Positions 8,245-17,811 are shown, counted from the first letter of the stretch. The stretch is 64,000 nucleotides of DNA from Erythrobacter sp. (GCF_011765465.1 NZ_CP050265.1:1984001-2048000); one strand, 5' to 3'. Notes: generated by a model not told the origin, from the letters alone. A program made the numbers and translations.

Positions 8245-10419
8245 TCACCGAACGATGTCCATTTCCTCGATCAGGCGCTCGGCCCCGTCGACCTTGTCCA
8301 TCACCCACAGCATATAGCGCGTGTCGACATGGATCGTGCGGGTCGTGCGCGGATCGAAATCCCAGTCGGAATTCACGCTCTCGAAAGTCCCGTCGAACAG
8401 CAGGCCGACCAGTTCGGCGCGCGCGTTCAGCGTCGCCGAGCCGGAATTGCCGCCGGTCGAATCGAGGTCAGAGAGGAAATTGACCGGGACCGACCCGATG
8501 CTCTCCAGCTTGTAGGGTCCGTAATCCTTCGCCTCGATCGCGTTCAGCAGGTCCTGCGGCGCGTTGAAGGGGTCTTCGCCGGTATCCTTCTCGGTGATGC
8601 CCTCGAGCGTCGTGAAGGGATAATAGGCCATCCCGTCCTTGGGCGATCCACCCATCACCTCGCCATAGGTGACGCGCAGGGTGGAGTTCGCGTCCGGATA
8701 GGTCAGCACGCCGCTTTCGCGCTGCCACGCGGTGATCGCCTCCATGTAGGCCGGGCGCAGGGCGAGCGCGCGTCCGGCGCGGGTCTTGGCCTCGGTCTCG
8801 AGCTCGAAACCGTAATCGTAGAGCGCGACCGCGAGCTCGATGAAGGGATCGTCGGAGGCTTCGAGCTGTTCGGGCGTCGCTTCCATCAGCGCAAGGCGCG
8901 TTTCCGCCTCGTCGAGGTCGGTTTCGGCGTAGAACTTCTCGAGCAGCGCGGGCAGGTCCGCAGGCGTCGTCTCGGCGGTGATGCCCAGCGCCTCGTCGAG
9001 CACGGCGACACGTTCATCGGCGGGCTGGGCGAGGTAGCCGGTCAGGAACAGCTCCCACTCGGCCTTGTCCACCGCCGGGTCGAAGCGCCGGTCCAATGCC
9101 TGCAGGCCCTGGCGGAAGAAGCCCATGTCGCGCTCCTGGTAGCCGGGCTCGCGCAGGGCGTTGTCGTTCTGGCGCTCTTTCGACAGGCGATAGAGCCGCT
9201 CGGCCACGCCCAGCAGCGCAGGCCGCGTCGCGTTGTTGTACCAGAAGTTCGTCCGGCTCGCCTGAGCGCTTTCCTCGGAGAGCTGCGCAAGCTCGGCAAT
9301 CGCCTCGCCATATTCGGCGCGCGAGGGGTCCGCCGCGATCCACGCCGCAAGCGCCTCTTCCCGCTCCCGCCGCCGCTCGACGAGGCCGACGCGGCGCGCG
9401 CCCTCGATCTGGCCGCGCAGGTTCTTCTCGAAATTGTTGAGCCCGGCGAGCCGGCTTTCGTATTTCACCCGCGCATCCGTGCCTTCGGGAGCGGCTTCCT
9501 CGATGGTCGCGATCCATTCGGTGAGGAGCGTCTGGAAGGTCGGGTAGGTCCAGCCGAAAGTGTTCTCGACCTCGGCCATCAGGGAATATCGGCTGGTCGA
9601 GCCGGGATAGCCCGCGGCCATGACGAAATCGCCCTCGTCCAGCCCTGCAGCGCTCACCTTGAGGTGATGTTCGGGCTCATAGGGGACGTTCTCCTCGGCA
9701 TAGTCCGCCGCCGAGCCGTCCGGCGCGACATAGGCGCGGTAGAAGGCGAAGTCGCCGGTGTGGCGAGGCCACATCCAGTTGTCGATGTCGCCGCCATACT
9801 TACCGATGGAATCGGCGGGCGCATAGACGAGCCGCACATCGCGCACTTCGAGCCGCTTGATGAGCTTGTATTCCGCCCCGCCGTAGAAGCTTGCGACCTG
9901 GCAGCGGTAGCCCGCATCCTGTTCGCATTCGGCGGTGATGTCCTTGGAGCGCTGCTGGACGAGTTCGTAGCGTTCATAGGGCTCCATGCCTTCCGTGCCC
10001 TCGCGCATCCGGTCGGTCACGTTGGTGACCTCGGTCGTCACGTAGATGCGCGAGCCGGGCGCGGCGGGCAGTTCCTCTGCGAGGCTGTTCGCGAGGAAGC
10101 CGTTTTCGAGGTAATTGTTCTCGGCGGTCGAATTATACTGCACCGATCCGCGCGCGCAGTGGTGGTTCGTCACCACGAGCCCGGTGGGCGAGACGAAGCT
10201 CGCCGAACATCCGCCGAGCGAGACGATCGCGCCCATCGGAAAGCCGGTGAGATCGGCGAGTTCCTGCGGGTCGATTTCCAGCCCCGCCTCTTCGAGCTGC
10301 CCGGCGATTTCCTGCAGCTGGTCGGGGGTGAACATCCCTTCCTTGGCGGACAGGGGGGCGGCAATCGGGGCGAGGCTGACCGACGCTAGAAGCGCGGCGG
10401 CACAAAGCTTGCGGGTCAT
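8245..10419 (-). CDS. S46 family dipeptidyl-peptidase (DPP7-like)
   Basis: Secreted serine dipeptidyl-peptidase of family S46 (724 aa). The signal peptide is residues 1-25. The chymotrypsin-type triad is visible: His in VVTNHHC (86/87), an Asp in the GGDIDNW region, and Ser659 in STGGNSGSA. At the specificity position the sequence reads FDG (Gly677). DPP7 enzymes have Gly there and take hydrophobic P1 residues, whereas DPP11 enzymes have Arg and take Asp/Glu. The DPP7-like assignment is family knowledge applied to this residue. It would release dipeptides from periplasmic oligopeptides for uptake. It lies 37 bp after gatB on the same strand and may be read from the gat transcript. Confidence 0.94.
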   Translation of the reverse strand: MTRKLCAAALLASVSLAPIAAPLSAKEGMFTPDQLQEIAGQLEEAGLEIDPQELADLTGFPMGAIVSLGGCSASFVSPTGLVVTNHHCARGSVQYNSTAENNYLENGFLANSLAEELPAAPGSRIYVTTEVTNVTDRMREGTEGMEPYERYELVQQRSKDITAECEQDAGYRCQVASFYGGAEYKLIKRLEVRDVRLVYAPADSIGKYGGDIDNWMWPRHTGDFAFYRAYVAPDGSAADYAEENVPYEPEHHLKVSAAGLDEGDFVMAAGYPGSTSRYSLMAEVENTFGWTYPTFQTLLTEWIATIEEAAPEGTDARVKYESRLAGLNNFEKNLRGQIEGARRVGLVERRREREEALAAWIAADPSRAEYGEAIAELAQLSEESAQASRTNFWYNNATRPALLGVAERLYRLSKERQNDNALREPGYQERDMGFFRQGLQALDRRFDPAVDKAEWELFLTGYLAQPADERVAVLDEALGITAETTPADLPALLEKFYAETDLDEAETRLALMEATPEQLEASDDPFIELAVALYDYGFELETEAKTRAGRALALRPAYMEAITAWQRESGVLTYPDANSTLRVTYGEVMGGSPKDGMAYYPFTTLEGITEKDTGEDPFNAPQDLLNAIEAKDYGPYKLESIGSVPVNFLSDLDSTGGNSGSATLNARAELVGLLFDGTFESVNSDWDFDPRTTRTIHVDTRYMLWVMDKVDGAERLIEEMDIVR

Positions 10420-10456
10420 GTGTGGGTTCTCTCTCTGGGTGAATTCGCAGGAAAGC

Positions 10457-11953
10457 TCAGCCGAGCTTGTCCTTCAATATCTGGTTGACGACCTGCGGGT
10501 TTGCCTTGCCCTGCATCGCCTTCATCGTCTGGCCGACGAAGAAACCGAACAGCTTGTCCTTGCCGCCGCGATACTGTTCGACCTTGTCAGCGTTGTTGGC
10601 GAGGATTTCGTCGATGGCGGCTTCGATCGCGCCCGTGTCGCTAACCTGCTTGAGCCCGCGTTCGTCGGCGATTGTCTCGGGCTCGCCGCCTTCCTTGAGG
10701 ACGATTTCGAAGATTTCCTTGGCCTGACCACCGGAGATCTCCCCCTTGTCCTGCATCGCGAGGATGGCCGCCTGACGCTCGGCGGTCGCGTGGGCCATGT
10801 CGGCTTCCTCGCCCAGCGCCTTGACGATGCCCGGCGCGACCGAGAGCGCCCAGTTGGCGACCGGAGTGGCGACCTCGGCCTCGGACTTGCCGATTTTCGC
10901 GGCAGTCGCGGCGAGCAGCGTCTCGAAGCGGGCGAAGGTCTCGACCTCGGCGGTCAATTCGCGCGCGTTGTAGGGGGTGAGGCCGAGCTCTTCCTCGTAG
11001 CGGCGGCGCTTGGCGTCGGGCAGTTCGGGCAGGCTCGCGCGGCATTCCTCGAGGAAGCCCTCGTCGAGTTCCAGGGGCAGCAGGTCGGGATCGGGGAAGT
11101 AGCGGTAATCATGCGCGTCTTCCTTGGAGCGCATGGTCCGCGTCGTGCCGGTGTTCGGATCGAACAGGCGGGTTTCCTGGTCGACCGTGCCGCCGCTTTC
11201 GATCACGTCGACCTGCCGATTCGCCTCGTATTCGATGACCTGCATGACGAAGCGCACCGAATTGACGTTCTTCGTCTCGGTCCGCGTGCCGAATTCCTCG
11301 CCCGGACGGCGCACCGACACGTTCACGTCGGCACGCATCGAGCCTTCTTCCATGTTGCCGTCGCAGCTTCCGACATAGCGCAGGATGCTCCTGAGCTTGC
11401 GCACGTATGCCCCCGCCTCGGCAGGCGAGCGCATATCGGGCTTCGAGACGATCTCCATCAGCGCGACGCCGCAGCGGTTGAGGTCGACATAGGACATGGT
11501 CGGGTGCTGGTCGTGCATCAGCTTGCCCGCGTCCTGTTCGACGTGGATGCGCTCGATGCCGATGACCTTGTCTTCGGCAATGCCCGCCTTCTCGTCCGCC
11601 TCGATCAGCAGCGAGCCCTCGCCCACCAGCGGGTGGTAGAGCTGGCTGATCTGGTAGCCCTGCGGCAGGTCGGCGTAGAAGTAGTTCTTGCGGTCGAACC
11701 GGCTCCACTTGTGGATCTCGGCCTCGATCGCCATGCCGGTGCGCACCGCCTGCCGGATGCATTCGCGGTTCGGCACGGGCAGCATCCCGGGCATGGCCGC
11801 GTCGATCAGGCTGACCTGCGTGTTCGGCTCCGCCCCGAACGCGGTCGAGGCGCCGGAGAACAGCTTGGCGTTGCTCGTCACCTGCGCATGGACCTCGAGG
11901 CCGATCACGACCTCCCATTCGCCGGTTGCGCCCTCAATGCGGTAGTCAGTCAT
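10457..11953 (-). CDS. gatB: Asp-tRNA(Asn)/Glu-tRNA(Gln) amidotransferase subunit B
   Basis: GatB (498 aa) is the kinase/tRNA-binding subunit of the GatCAB complex. The complex converts Asp-tRNA(Asn) and Glu-tRNA(Gln) to the amidated forms using ammonia from GatA. The N-terminal cradle domain begins [12 protein letters not shown] and includes the [13 protein letters not shown] and MEIVSKPD signatures. The C-terminal YqeY-like tail (about 350-498) ends [10 protein letters not shown], as in the family. Unlike the usual contiguous gatC-gatA-gatB order, two small membrane-protein genes separate it from gatA. Its ATG overlaps the end of the second one by 8 bp, so translation is probably coupled to it. 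Confidence 0.97.
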   Translation of the reverse strand: MTDYRIEGATGEWEVVIGLEVHAQVTSNAKLFSGASTAFGAEPNTQVSLIDAAMPGMLPVPNRECIRQAVRTGMAIEAEIHKWSRFDRKNYFYADLPQGYQISQLYHPLVGEGSLLIEADEKAGIAEDKVIGIERIHVEQDAGKLMHDQHPTMSYVDLNRCGVALMEIVSKPDMRSPAEAGAYVRKLRSILRYVGSCDGNMEEGSMRADVNVSVRRPGEEFGTRTETKNVNSVRFVMQVIEYEANRQVDVIESGGTVDQETRLFDPNTGTTRTMRSKEDAHDYRYFPDPDLLPLELDEGFLEECRASLPELPDAKRRRYEEELGLTPYNARELTAEVETFARFETLLAATAAKIGKSEAEVATPVANWALSVAPGIVKALGEEADMAHATAERQAAILAMQDKGEISGGQAKEIFEIVLKEGGEPETIADERGLKQVSDTGAIEAAIDEILANNADKVEQYRGGKDKLFGFFVGQTMKAMQGKANPQVVNQILKDKLG

Positions 11954-12329
11954 TTTTCAGTCCCAACAAGTGCTCTTCAACGGCTTTCTGCTCCGTCCTG
12001 CATATTTCGGACCACTTGCTTTTCCCGGTGATCGACAGTTCCTCAAGATAAAGCAAGCTGGTGTCCTTGTACTCGGGATACTGCTTCATCTCTCGCAGAT
12101 AAGTCTGAAGCGCGGGTCCATTGAAAGAGCCAGTGCCCTTACTGTGAATGAGATCGTCGATAGCGACCATGAGCTTCGTATAATCGTGGACTTTGATGGG
12201 CCGGGATGGAGGCTTTGTGATTTTCTGCTGCTGATACAGAACGATGCACGTGAGCAGCGTCATGATCCAGAATGGAAGCGCCATCCCGAAAAGGATCAGT
12301 CCGATCGCAGTCCACTCGAACGTCGTCAT
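11946..12329 (-). CDS. Low-G+C small membrane protein inside the gat operon
   Basis: A 127-aa protein of unknown function. Residues about 6-34 form a strong hydrophobic segment ([21 protein letters not shown]). A soluble, charged C-terminal part with helical character follows ([32 protein letters not shown]). It does not look like a GatCAB accessory protein. Hand counting gives about 50% G+C, against roughly two thirds for the surrounding genes, and the codons include AT-rich ones avoided by its neighbours. This suggests relatively recent acquisition. Its ATG overlaps the TGA of the upstream 55-aa gene (ATGA), and its end overlaps gatB by 8 bp, so it is fully embedded in the operon. Confidence 0.75.
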   Translation of the reverse strand: MTTFEWTAIGLILFGMALPFWIMTLLTCIVLYQQQKITKPPSRPIKVHDYTKLMVAIDDLIHSKGTGSFNGPALQTYLREMKQYPEYKDTSLLYLEELSITGKSKWSEICRTEQKAVEEHLLGLKND

Positions 12330-12493
12330 GCTTCGTCGCGTTCTTCTTCGTCCGAAATCATCCTGCCCGAACTGTCAAAGCGCGCCTCCCCGTGATCGAC
12401 ATTCTTGCGCACCCAGTTCGCCACCATGAACGTCAGCGGCACCGCCAGTGCAATGCCGATGCCGGCAAGGGTGAGGGCAAGCCCGTCGCTCAC
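12326..12493 (-). CDS. 55-aa single-pass membrane protein, GTG start, coupled to gatA
   Basis: A short gene that starts with GTG overlapping the gatA stop codon (GTGA) and ends with a TGA overlapping the next ATG. The product has one membrane helix (about residues 5-24, [20 protein letters not shown]) and an acidic, Glu/Asp-rich cytoplasmic tail ending EEERDEA. The N-terminus is probably outside and the charged NWVRKN segment inside. I do not recognise the family. The perfect four-base overlaps at both ends are the main evidence that it is real and translated after gatA. Confidence 0.65.
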   Translation of the reverse strand: MSDGLALTLAGIGIALAVPLTFMVANWVRKNVDHGEARFDSSGRMISDEEERDEA

Positions 12494-13971
12494 CACCACT
12501 TCTCCGGCACAGCCGTGAACCCGGCGCGCTCCTGTATCGCCAGCCCCGCGTCGAGCACGGCCTGCTCCTCGAAGGGCCGCCCGACCAATTGCAGGCCGAG
12601 CGGCAGGCCGTCTGGATTGAGCCCGGCGGGCACGCTCATGGCGGGCAAGCCCGCAAGGCTCGCCGGGACCGCGAAGACGTCGTTGAGATACATCGTCAGC
12701 GGGTCCTTGTTCATCGAACCCAGCGGGAAGCTCGCCGTCGGCGTCGTCGGGGCGAGGATCAGGTCGCACTCCGCGAACGCGCGCTCGAAATCGCGGGCGA
12801 CCAGCGCGCGGACCTTCTGCGCCTGATTGTAATAGGCGTCGTAGAACCCCGCCGAGAGCACGTAGGTCCCGATCAGGATGCGCCGCTTGACCTCGTCGCC
12901 GAAGCCCGCCTCGCGCGTTTCGGCATACATATCCTGCAGCCCCGCGCCCTCCGGAAGCTCGCGCAGGCCGTAGCGCACCCCGTCATACCGCGCGAGATTG
13001 GAGGACGCTTCGGCCGGCGCGATGATGTAATAGGCGGGCAGAGCGTATTTCGTGTGGGGAAGCGAGACGTCGACGATTTCCGCGCCCGCGTCCTTCAGCC
13101 ACGCCTTGCCCTGTTCCCACGAATCGAGGATCGCGGCGTCGGTCCCCTCCATCCGGTATTCCTTCGGGATGCCGACCTTCTTGCCCTTGAGGTCGCTGGA
13201 AAGCGCGCCTTCCCAGTCGGGCACGGGCAGATCGAGGCTGGTCGCGTCCTTGGGATCGAACCCCGCCATCGCGCCCAGCATGATCGCGCAGTCCTCGACC
13301 GAGCGCGCCATCGGACCTGCCTGATCGAGCGAGGAGGCGAAGGCGACGACGCCCCAGCGGCTGCAGCGGCCATAGGTCGGCTTGATCCCGCAGATGCCGG
13401 TGAAGGCCGCGGGCTGGCGGATCGAGCCGCCGGTGTCGGTCCCGGTCGCAGCCGGCGCGATGCGCGCGGCGACCGCGGCGGAGGAGCCGCCCGAGGAACC
13501 GCCCGGGCTCATCGTTTCGTTGCTGCCCTGCTTGCGCCACGGCGAGGCGACGTTGCCGAAATAGCTCGTCTCGTTCGAGGAGCCCATCGCGAACTGGTCG
13601 AGATTGAGCTTGCCGAGCATCCCCGCACCCGCCTTCCAGAGGTTCTGGCTGACGGTGCTTTCGTATTCGGGCCTGAACCCTTCGAGGATGTGACTCGCCG
13701 CGCTGGTCTGGACGCCGCGCGTGGCGAAGAGGTCCTTCATGCCGATCGGCACGCCCGCCATGGCGCCGAGCTCGTCCCCGGCGGCGCGTGCCTGGTCGAC
13801 CTCGTCCGCCGCGGCGAGCGCGTGTTCGGGGGTGGTGACGATGAAGGCGTTGAGCGCGGCGGCTTCGGCGACCGCGGCGTTGAAGGCTTCGGCCACTTCG
13901 CGCGCGGTGAAGTCCCCGGCGCGCACGCCGTCGCGGATCGCCTTGATTCCAAGCTGGGTCAGGTCAGTCAT
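12490..13971 (-). CDS. gatA: Asp-tRNA(Asn)/Glu-tRNA(Gln) amidotransferase subunit A
   Basis: GatA (493 aa) is the amidase-signature glutaminase subunit that supplies ammonia to GatB. The catalytic Lys lies in IGMKDLF, and the Ser-cis-Ser-Lys scaffold and nucleophile lie in the Gly/Ser-rich block [16 protein letters not shown] followed by [13 protein letters not shown]-terminal signatures SAGFYDAYY and [15 protein letters not shown] are also present. The gatC stop codon abuts the gatA ATG with no gap. A 55-aa membrane-protein gene starts on the gatA stop. The complex is needed in alphaproteobacteria that lack a discriminating GlnRS/AsnRS. Confidence 0.97.
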   Translation of the reverse strand: MTDLTQLGIKAIRDGVRAGDFTAREVAEAFNAAVAEAAALNAFIVTTPEHALAAADEVDQARAAGDELGAMAGVPIGMKDLFATRGVQTSAASHILEGFRPEYESTVSQNLWKAGAGMLGKLNLDQFAMGSSNETSYFGNVASPWRKQGSNETMSPGGSSGGSSAAVAARIAPAATGTDTGGSIRQPAAFTGICGIKPTYGRCSRWGVVAFASSLDQAGPMARSVEDCAIMLGAMAGFDPKDATSLDLPVPDWEGALSSDLKGKKVGIPKEYRMEGTDAAILDSWEQGKAWLKDAGAEIVDVSLPHTKYALPAYYIIAPAEASSNLARYDGVRYGLRELPEGAGLQDMYAETREAGFGDEVKRRILIGTYVLSAGFYDAYYNQAQKVRALVARDFERAFAECDLILAPTTPTASFPLGSMNKDPLTMYLNDVFAVPASLAGLPAMSVPAGLNPDGLPLGLQLVGRPFEEQAVLDAGLAIQERAGFTAVPEKWW

Positions 13972-14274
13972 TTATTCGATCACCTTCGGCACGCCGAAGA
14001 AGCCGTGTTCGGCGACCGGCGCATTGGCGAGCACGTCGTCGCGGCGATTGCCGCCGGTGAGAGGGTCGGCGTCCACCTCGTCGGCGCGCAGGCGCAGCGT
14101 GTTGGGGATCACCGCGCTCATCGGCTGGATGCCGGTCACGTCGACCTCGCCCAATTGTTCGACCCAGTCGAGGATGCCCGACAATTCGGGCGCCATGCGG
14201 TCCAGTTCCTCCTCGGTCATGCGGATGCGGGCGAGGCTGGCGATCTTGGCCACTTCTTCGCGTGTGACGGACAT
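13972..14274 (-). CDS. gatC: Asp-tRNA(Asn)/Glu-tRNA(Gln) amidotransferase subunit C
   Basis: GatC (100 aa) is the small belt subunit that wraps around GatA and stabilises it. Typical features are the start [19 protein letters not shown], the central helix [16 protein letters not shown] followed by the invariant-type P-x-S-A-V, and the C-terminal [22 protein letters not shown] region, which contacts GatA. The start at 14274 is set by family length. The FKBP gene ends 11 bp upstream, so gatC is probably co-transcribed from it. The stop codon directly precedes the gatA ATG. Confidence 0.96.
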   Translation of the reverse strand: MSVTREEVAKIASLARIRMTEEELDRMAPELSGILDWVEQLGEVDVTGIQPMSAVIPNTLRLRADEVDADPLTGGNRRDDVLANAPVAEHGFFGVPKVIE

Positions 14275-14285
14275 GGCTGCGCCCC

Positions 14286-14903
14286 TTACTGGCCTTCGGG
14301 AAGGACCGGCGGCGGACCCTGCGGACCGGGACCGCCCGGCCCAGCACCCGGAGGCCCGCCCATCTGCGACTGCATCATCTGCTGGAGGATCGCCATGTCG
14401 CGCTCGTATTTCTCCTGGCTCATGATGTCGGTCACTTCGATCTCGAAGATAAGGTCGGCGTTCGCCGGGATCGGCGAGCCCGGAGGCGGCTGGTCGCCAT
14501 AGGCTTGCTCTGCGGGGATGTAGAGTTCGTATTTCCCGCCCTCGCGCATCTGCAGGAGGCCGTTGAAGAAGCCCTCGATCATCATGCCCTCGCGCATTTC
14601 CCAGGGCGAGCCTTCGGGAAAGATCGAGCGCACCGCCTCGGCGATCTGCGGCGGCAGCTCGGGAGTCTCGTCGAACACCTCGCCGGTGGCGGCGAGCTTG
14701 CCGGTGTATTTCACCCAGGCCACATCGCCGACCTTGATCGTCGGGCCTTCGCCCTCGGCGATCACGTCGATGTCGAGCCCCTTGGGCACGGCGGCAAAAG
14801 CAAGGCCGGCGCCCACCAGCACGGCGAGGATCACGCCGATCCACAGCTTGGTGAGCGAGCCCTTGGCGACGGGCTGGATGGGGACGCGGGTGACTTCGGC
14901 CAT
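14286..14903 (-). CDS. FKBP-type peptidyl-prolyl cis-trans isomerase, membrane anchored
   Basis: A 205-aa proline isomerase with an N-terminal membrane helix (about residues 20-40, [20 protein letters not shown]) and a single FKBP domain facing the periplasm (about 55-165). The FKBP signatures are [20 protein letters not shown] and [12 protein letters not shown], followed by [10 protein letters not shown]. The C-terminal 45 residues are low-complexity Gly/Pro/Met/Gln (for example [15 protein letters not shown]). This would be an envelope folding factor. It is the first gene of the gat transcription unit, separated from rpsU by a terminator. Confidence 0.92.
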   Translation of the reverse strand: MAEVTRVPIQPVAKGSLTKLWIGVILAVLVGAGLAFAAVPKGLDIDVIAEGEGPTIKVGDVAWVKYTGKLAATGEVFDETPELPPQIAEAVRSIFPEGSPWEMREGMMIEGFFNGLLQMREGGKYELYIPAEQAYGDQPPPGSPIPANADLIFEIEVTDIMSQEKYERDMAILQQMMQSQMGGPPGAGPGGPGPQGPPPVLPEGQ

Positions 14904-14956
14904 GGGGCGGTTTTCCTGAGTGTCGAAAGGCGGTTCGAGAGGCGCGCCGCACACGC

Positions 14957-14986
14957 GAAAAGGGCGCGGCGTCGATGCCGCGCCCT
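14957..14986 (-). terminator. Rho-independent terminator downstream of rpsU
   Basis: A perfect 10-bp stem (14961-14970 with 14977-14986, arm AGGGCGCGGC) has a six-base loop and, on the - strand, is followed by TTTT. It lies about 135 bp after rpsU and before the FKBP start. Confidence 0.9.
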
Positions 14987-15059
14987 GATGGCGGATTCGG
15001 TTTTCGGATTCAAGCGCTACGCGCTGCGCGGAACCTGCGCTGGCCGCTTGAGGCCCGAG

Positions 15060-15080
15060 ATCCCGGAACAAGTCCGGGAT
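15060..15080. repeat. Short intergenic palindrome with ATCCCGGA arms
   Basis: Perfect 8-bp inverted repeat ATCCCGGA-ACAAG-TCCGGGAT between rpsU and its terminator. The motif with this loop is familiar to me from intergenic repeats in sphingomonad genomes. Only this copy was noticed in the window, so the repeat label rests on memory. Confidence 0.45.
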
Positions 15081-15120
15081 GGGGCAAACCCTGGCGCCGC
15101 TTGCGCGGCCGGGGCTTGCG

Positions 15121-15327
15121 TCACTTCACGCCGTCGCGCTCGGCCCGCTTGCGCTCGAGCTTGCGCGCACGGCGCACGGCGGCGGCCTTTTCCCGGGCGC
15201 GCTTCTCGCTCGGCTTCTCGTAGTGACGCCGCAGCTTCATCTCGCGATAAACGCCCTCGCGCTGGAGCTTCTTCTTGAGCGCGCGGAGAGCCTGGTCGAC
15301 ATTGTTATCGCGGACGATGATTTGCAT
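15121..15327 (-). CDS. rpsU: 30S ribosomal protein S21
   Basis: S21 (68 aa) is a small basic protein of the 30S subunit needed for initiation at structured or Shine-Dalgarno-dependent sites. The start [20 protein letters not shown] and the segment [21 protein letters not shown] are typical. The alphaproteobacterial form has this very basic C-terminus. The gene is monocistronic: it begins about 220 bp from the divergent crcB gene and is followed by the terminator at 14957-14986. Confidence 0.97.
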   Translation of the reverse strand: MQIIVRDNNVDQALRALKKKLQREGVYREMKLRRHYEKPSEKRAREKAAAVRRARKLERKRAERDGVK

Positions 15328-15549
15328 ATAGGATCACTACCTTCTTCAAACGCGCCGAGCCCGCCGGGATGAGCGGGAATGCGCGCAAATTGGACGCTGA
15401 AACAGGCGCGAATCCAACGGTTTTGAGCCGGGACGCGCGCTTTCGATGTATCCTGATACCCCAACAGGGACGGAATTGCAAGGTTTCCTACAGGCTCGCC
15501 CGCGCCCCGCTAGGCAGCGCGGCTTCGCGGCGCTAAGGGGGCGGGAGCA

Positions 15550-15963
15550 ATGTATCCGGCCACCCCCACTCCCCTGCTCGCCTCCTTGCTGGTCATGGCC
15601 GGCGGCGCGATCGGTGCGCTCGCCCGCTACCAGCTCGGCCGCGCGATCGGCGCGGCTGTCGGCCCGGCGCAGGCCGGGGCGTTCTTCTGGGCGACGCTGG
15701 CCATCAACGTGATCGGGTGCGGCGCGATGGGCCTCCTGTTCGGCTGGATTTCGAGAAGCGGCGGGAGCGCGGAGGGGCTCCGGCTGTTCGTCGGTGTCGG
15801 CCTGCTCGGCGGGTTCACGACCTTCAGCGCCTTCGGCCTTGAAATGATGCTGCTGATCGAACGCGGCGCGACCGGGCTGGCGCTGTTCTACGCGGGCTTT
15901 TCGGTCGCGGCGGGGCTGGCGGCGCTGTGGCTCGGGCTGGTTCTCGTGAGGGGGCTGGCATGA
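15550..15963 (+). CDS. crcB: Fluoride ion channel/transporter CrcB (Fluc)
   Basis: A four-helix inner-membrane Fluc protein (137 aa) that exports fluoride as a dual-topology dimer. Recognisable motifs are GGAIGALARYQLG in helix 1, INVIGCGAMGLLFGW (the Asn-containing helix 2) and GGFTTFSAFGLE, which contains the conserved phenylalanine/threonine track of helix 3. The stop codon overlaps the ATG of the next gene (ATGA), so it is the first gene of a coupled five-gene run. I looked for a crcB-type riboswitch upstream and did not see one. Confidence 0.95.
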   Translation: MYPATPTPLLASLLVMAGGAIGALARYQLGRAIGAAVGPAQAGAFFWATLAINVIGCGAMGLLFGWISRSGGSAEGLRLFVGVGLLGGFTTFSAFGLEMMLLIERGATGLALFYAGFSVAAGLAALWLGLVLVRGLA

Positions 15964-17147
15964 AGCGCGGCCCTTCCGCCGAGGTGCGCCAGTTCACCAT
16001 CGCGCCCGACGACGACGGCATCCGGCTCGACCGCTGGTTCAAGCGCAACCTGCCGCTGGTCGGCTTCGGCACGGTCTCGAAATGGGCGCGCACCGGGCAA
16101 TTGCGCGTCGACGGCAAGCGCGCGAAGCCGGAAGACCGGCTCGAAGCGGGACAAGTCCTGCGCGTGCCGCCGGGCGGCGAGGCGAAGGGCGGCAAGCCCG
16201 CGCCGGGGCGCCGCGAGCTGACCGAGGCCGACATCGCCGAGGCGCGTGCCATGGTGATCCGCGAGACGCCGAGCGCCCTTGTCCTCAATAAGCCCCCCGG
16301 CCTCGCCACGCAGGGCGGCAGCAAGACGACGCGTCATGTCGACGGGCTGCTCGATGCCTTCGTCGAGGGCGAAGAACCGCGCCCGCGCCTCGTCCACCGG
16401 CTCGACAAGGACACCTCCGGCGTCCTGCTGGTCGCGAAAACGCCGGGCAGCGCGGCGAGTTACTCGAAACGCTTTTCCGGGCGCTCGGCGCGGAAAATCT
16501 ACTGGGCGCTGGTCGTCGGCGTGCCCGAAGTGCGCGAGGGCACGATCGACGCCCCGCTCGCCAAGCAGCCGGGCACGGGCGGCGAGAAGATGCACGTGGA
16601 CGAGGAGAACGGGCAGAGCGCCAAGACCCGCTACCGCGTGGTCGAGCGCGCCGGGACCAAGGCGGCGTGGGTCGAACTCGAACCGCTTACCGGGCGCACC
16701 CACCAGCTGCGCGTCCACATGGCGGCGATCGGCCATCCCATCGTGGGCGACGGGAAATACGGCGGGCAGGACGCTTTCCTGACCGGCGCGATCAGCCGCA
16801 AGATGCACCTTCACGCGCGCCGCCTCATCATCGGCACGCCGGAATCGAAAGGCAATGCCAAGGAGACGGGGGGCGGAAAACTCGATGTGACCGCCGAGCT
16901 GCCCGAACATTTCGCCGCGAGCATGGAATCGCTTGGCTTCGATCCCGCGCTTTCCGACGCCGCGCCGATCCGCGACGAGCCGGTCGAACGCACGCCGGCG
17001 GAAAAGAAACTCGCCGCCCGCCGCCATTTCAAGCAGGCGCGTAAGGAAACCCGCGCCCCGCGCCGCGCGCGCGGGGATGCGAAGAAGGCCGGAGCGAAAG
17101 GCAGGAAGGGCGCAAAGAAGGGCGGGCCGAAGGGGCGGCGCAAGTGA
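15960..17147 (+). CDS. rluC: 23S rRNA pseudouridine synthase, RluC-like, with a basic C-terminal tail
   Basis: An RluA-family enzyme (395 aa) with an N-terminal S4 RNA-binding domain (about 10-65) and a catalytic domain. The catalytic Asp lies in the HRLDKDTSGVLLVAK motif; other signatures are LNKPPGLATQGGS and GRTHQLRVHMAAIGHPIVGD. RluC modifies 23S positions 955/2504/2580 in E. coli; the exact target here is inference. The last about 55 residues are an unusual Lys/Arg/Gly/Ala-rich tail (for example KKAGAKGRKGAKKGG) absent from E. coli RluC and likely to bind RNA. The ATG overlaps the crcB stop; the stop overlaps the GTG of the next gene. Confidence 0.9.
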   Translation: MKRGPSAEVRQFTIAPDDDGIRLDRWFKRNLPLVGFGTVSKWARTGQLRVDGKRAKPEDRLEAGQVLRVPPGGEAKGGKPAPGRRELTEADIAEARAMVIRETPSALVLNKPPGLATQGGSKTTRHVDGLLDAFVEGEEPRPRLVHRLDKDTSGVLLVAKTPGSAASYSKRFSGRSARKIYWALVVGVPEVREGTIDAPLAKQPGTGGEKMHVDEENGQSAKTRYRVVERAGTKAAWVELEPLTGRTHQLRVHMAAIGHPIVGDGKYGGQDAFLTGAISRKMHLHARRLIIGTPESKGNAKETGGGKLDVTAELPEHFAASMESLGFDPALSDAAPIRDEPVERTPAEKKLAARRHFKQARKETRAPRRARGDAKKAGAKGRKGAKKGGPKGRRK

Positions 17148-17809
17148 CGCGCCCCGGCACCAGGCTCGCCGTCTTCGACTGCGACGGCACGCTGGTCGAC
17201 GGGCAGGCGGATGTCTGCTGGGCGATGGAGCGCGCCTTCGCCCGCGCGCAACTTCCCGCGCCCGACACCGCGCTGGTGCGGCGCATGGTCGGGCTTTCCC
17301 TGCCGGTCGCGGTGCGCGAACTCGCCCCCGATCTCGACGAAGCCAAGGCGCGCGAAGTGACCGAGTTCTACAAGTCGAGCTTCCGCGCCCGGCGGGAGGA
17401 AGGACTGCTCGACGAGCCGCTCTATGACGGCGTCGCGGACCTCCTCGCCCGGCTGCACGCGGACGGATGGAGCCTCGCTGTGGCGACCGGCAAGTCCGAC
17501 CGCGGGCTTGCCGCCTGCCTCGCCGGGCACGGGATCGCGGACCTGTTCATCTCGCTCCAGACCGCCGACCGCCACCCCTCGAAGCCGCATCCCGCCATGC
17601 TCGAAGCCGCGCTGTTCGAGGCCGGGGCGCAGCCGGAGGAAACGGTGATGATCGGCGACACCAGTTTCGATATGCAGATGGCCGCCGCCGCGCGGGTTCC
17701 CGCGATCGGGGTCGCATGGGGCTATCACAGCCCGGCCGAACTGCTCGCCACCGGCGCGCGCGAGGTGGCGGGCACGGTGCGCGAACTCGCCGCCATGCTG
17801 GAGGCTTGA
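17144..17809 (+). CDS. HAD-superfamily hydrolase (Gph/YjjG-like phosphatase)
   Basis: A 221-aa HAD phosphatase. Motif I is VFDCDGTLVDG (nucleophile and acid/base Asp), motif II is VATGKSD, motif III is KPHP, and motif IV is MIGDTSFDMQMA. A helical C1 cap lies between residues about 20 and 90. This is the phosphoglycolate-phosphatase-like class; the true substrate is unknown. The GTG start overlaps the rluC stop (GTGA), and 2 bp separate its stop from the next start. Confidence 0.9.
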   Translation: MTRPGTRLAVFDCDGTLVDGQADVCWAMERAFARAQLPAPDTALVRRMVGLSLPVAVRELAPDLDEAKAREVTEFYKSSFRARREEGLLDEPLYDGVADLLARLHADGWSLAVATGKSDRGLAACLAGHGIADLFISLQTADRHPSKPHPAMLEAALFEAGAQPEETVMIGDTSFDMQMAAAARVPAIGVAWGYHSPAELLATGAREVAGTVRELAAMLEA

Positions 17810-17811
17810 GC

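Noticed and set aside
6880..10389. Very long + strand open frame across the Kef antiporter and S46 peptidase genes
   Set aside because: Composition is Arg/Asp/His/Gln-rich with no family match. It is a shadow of the two real - strand genes, as expected in G+C-rich DNA; similar long shadows at 2503-5589 (-), 22535-25390 (-) and 29455-31953 (+) were dropped for the same reason.
15440..15549. Possible fluoride riboswitch upstream of crcB
   Set aside because: The conserved crcB-motif core and pseudoknot sequences were not found in the leader.
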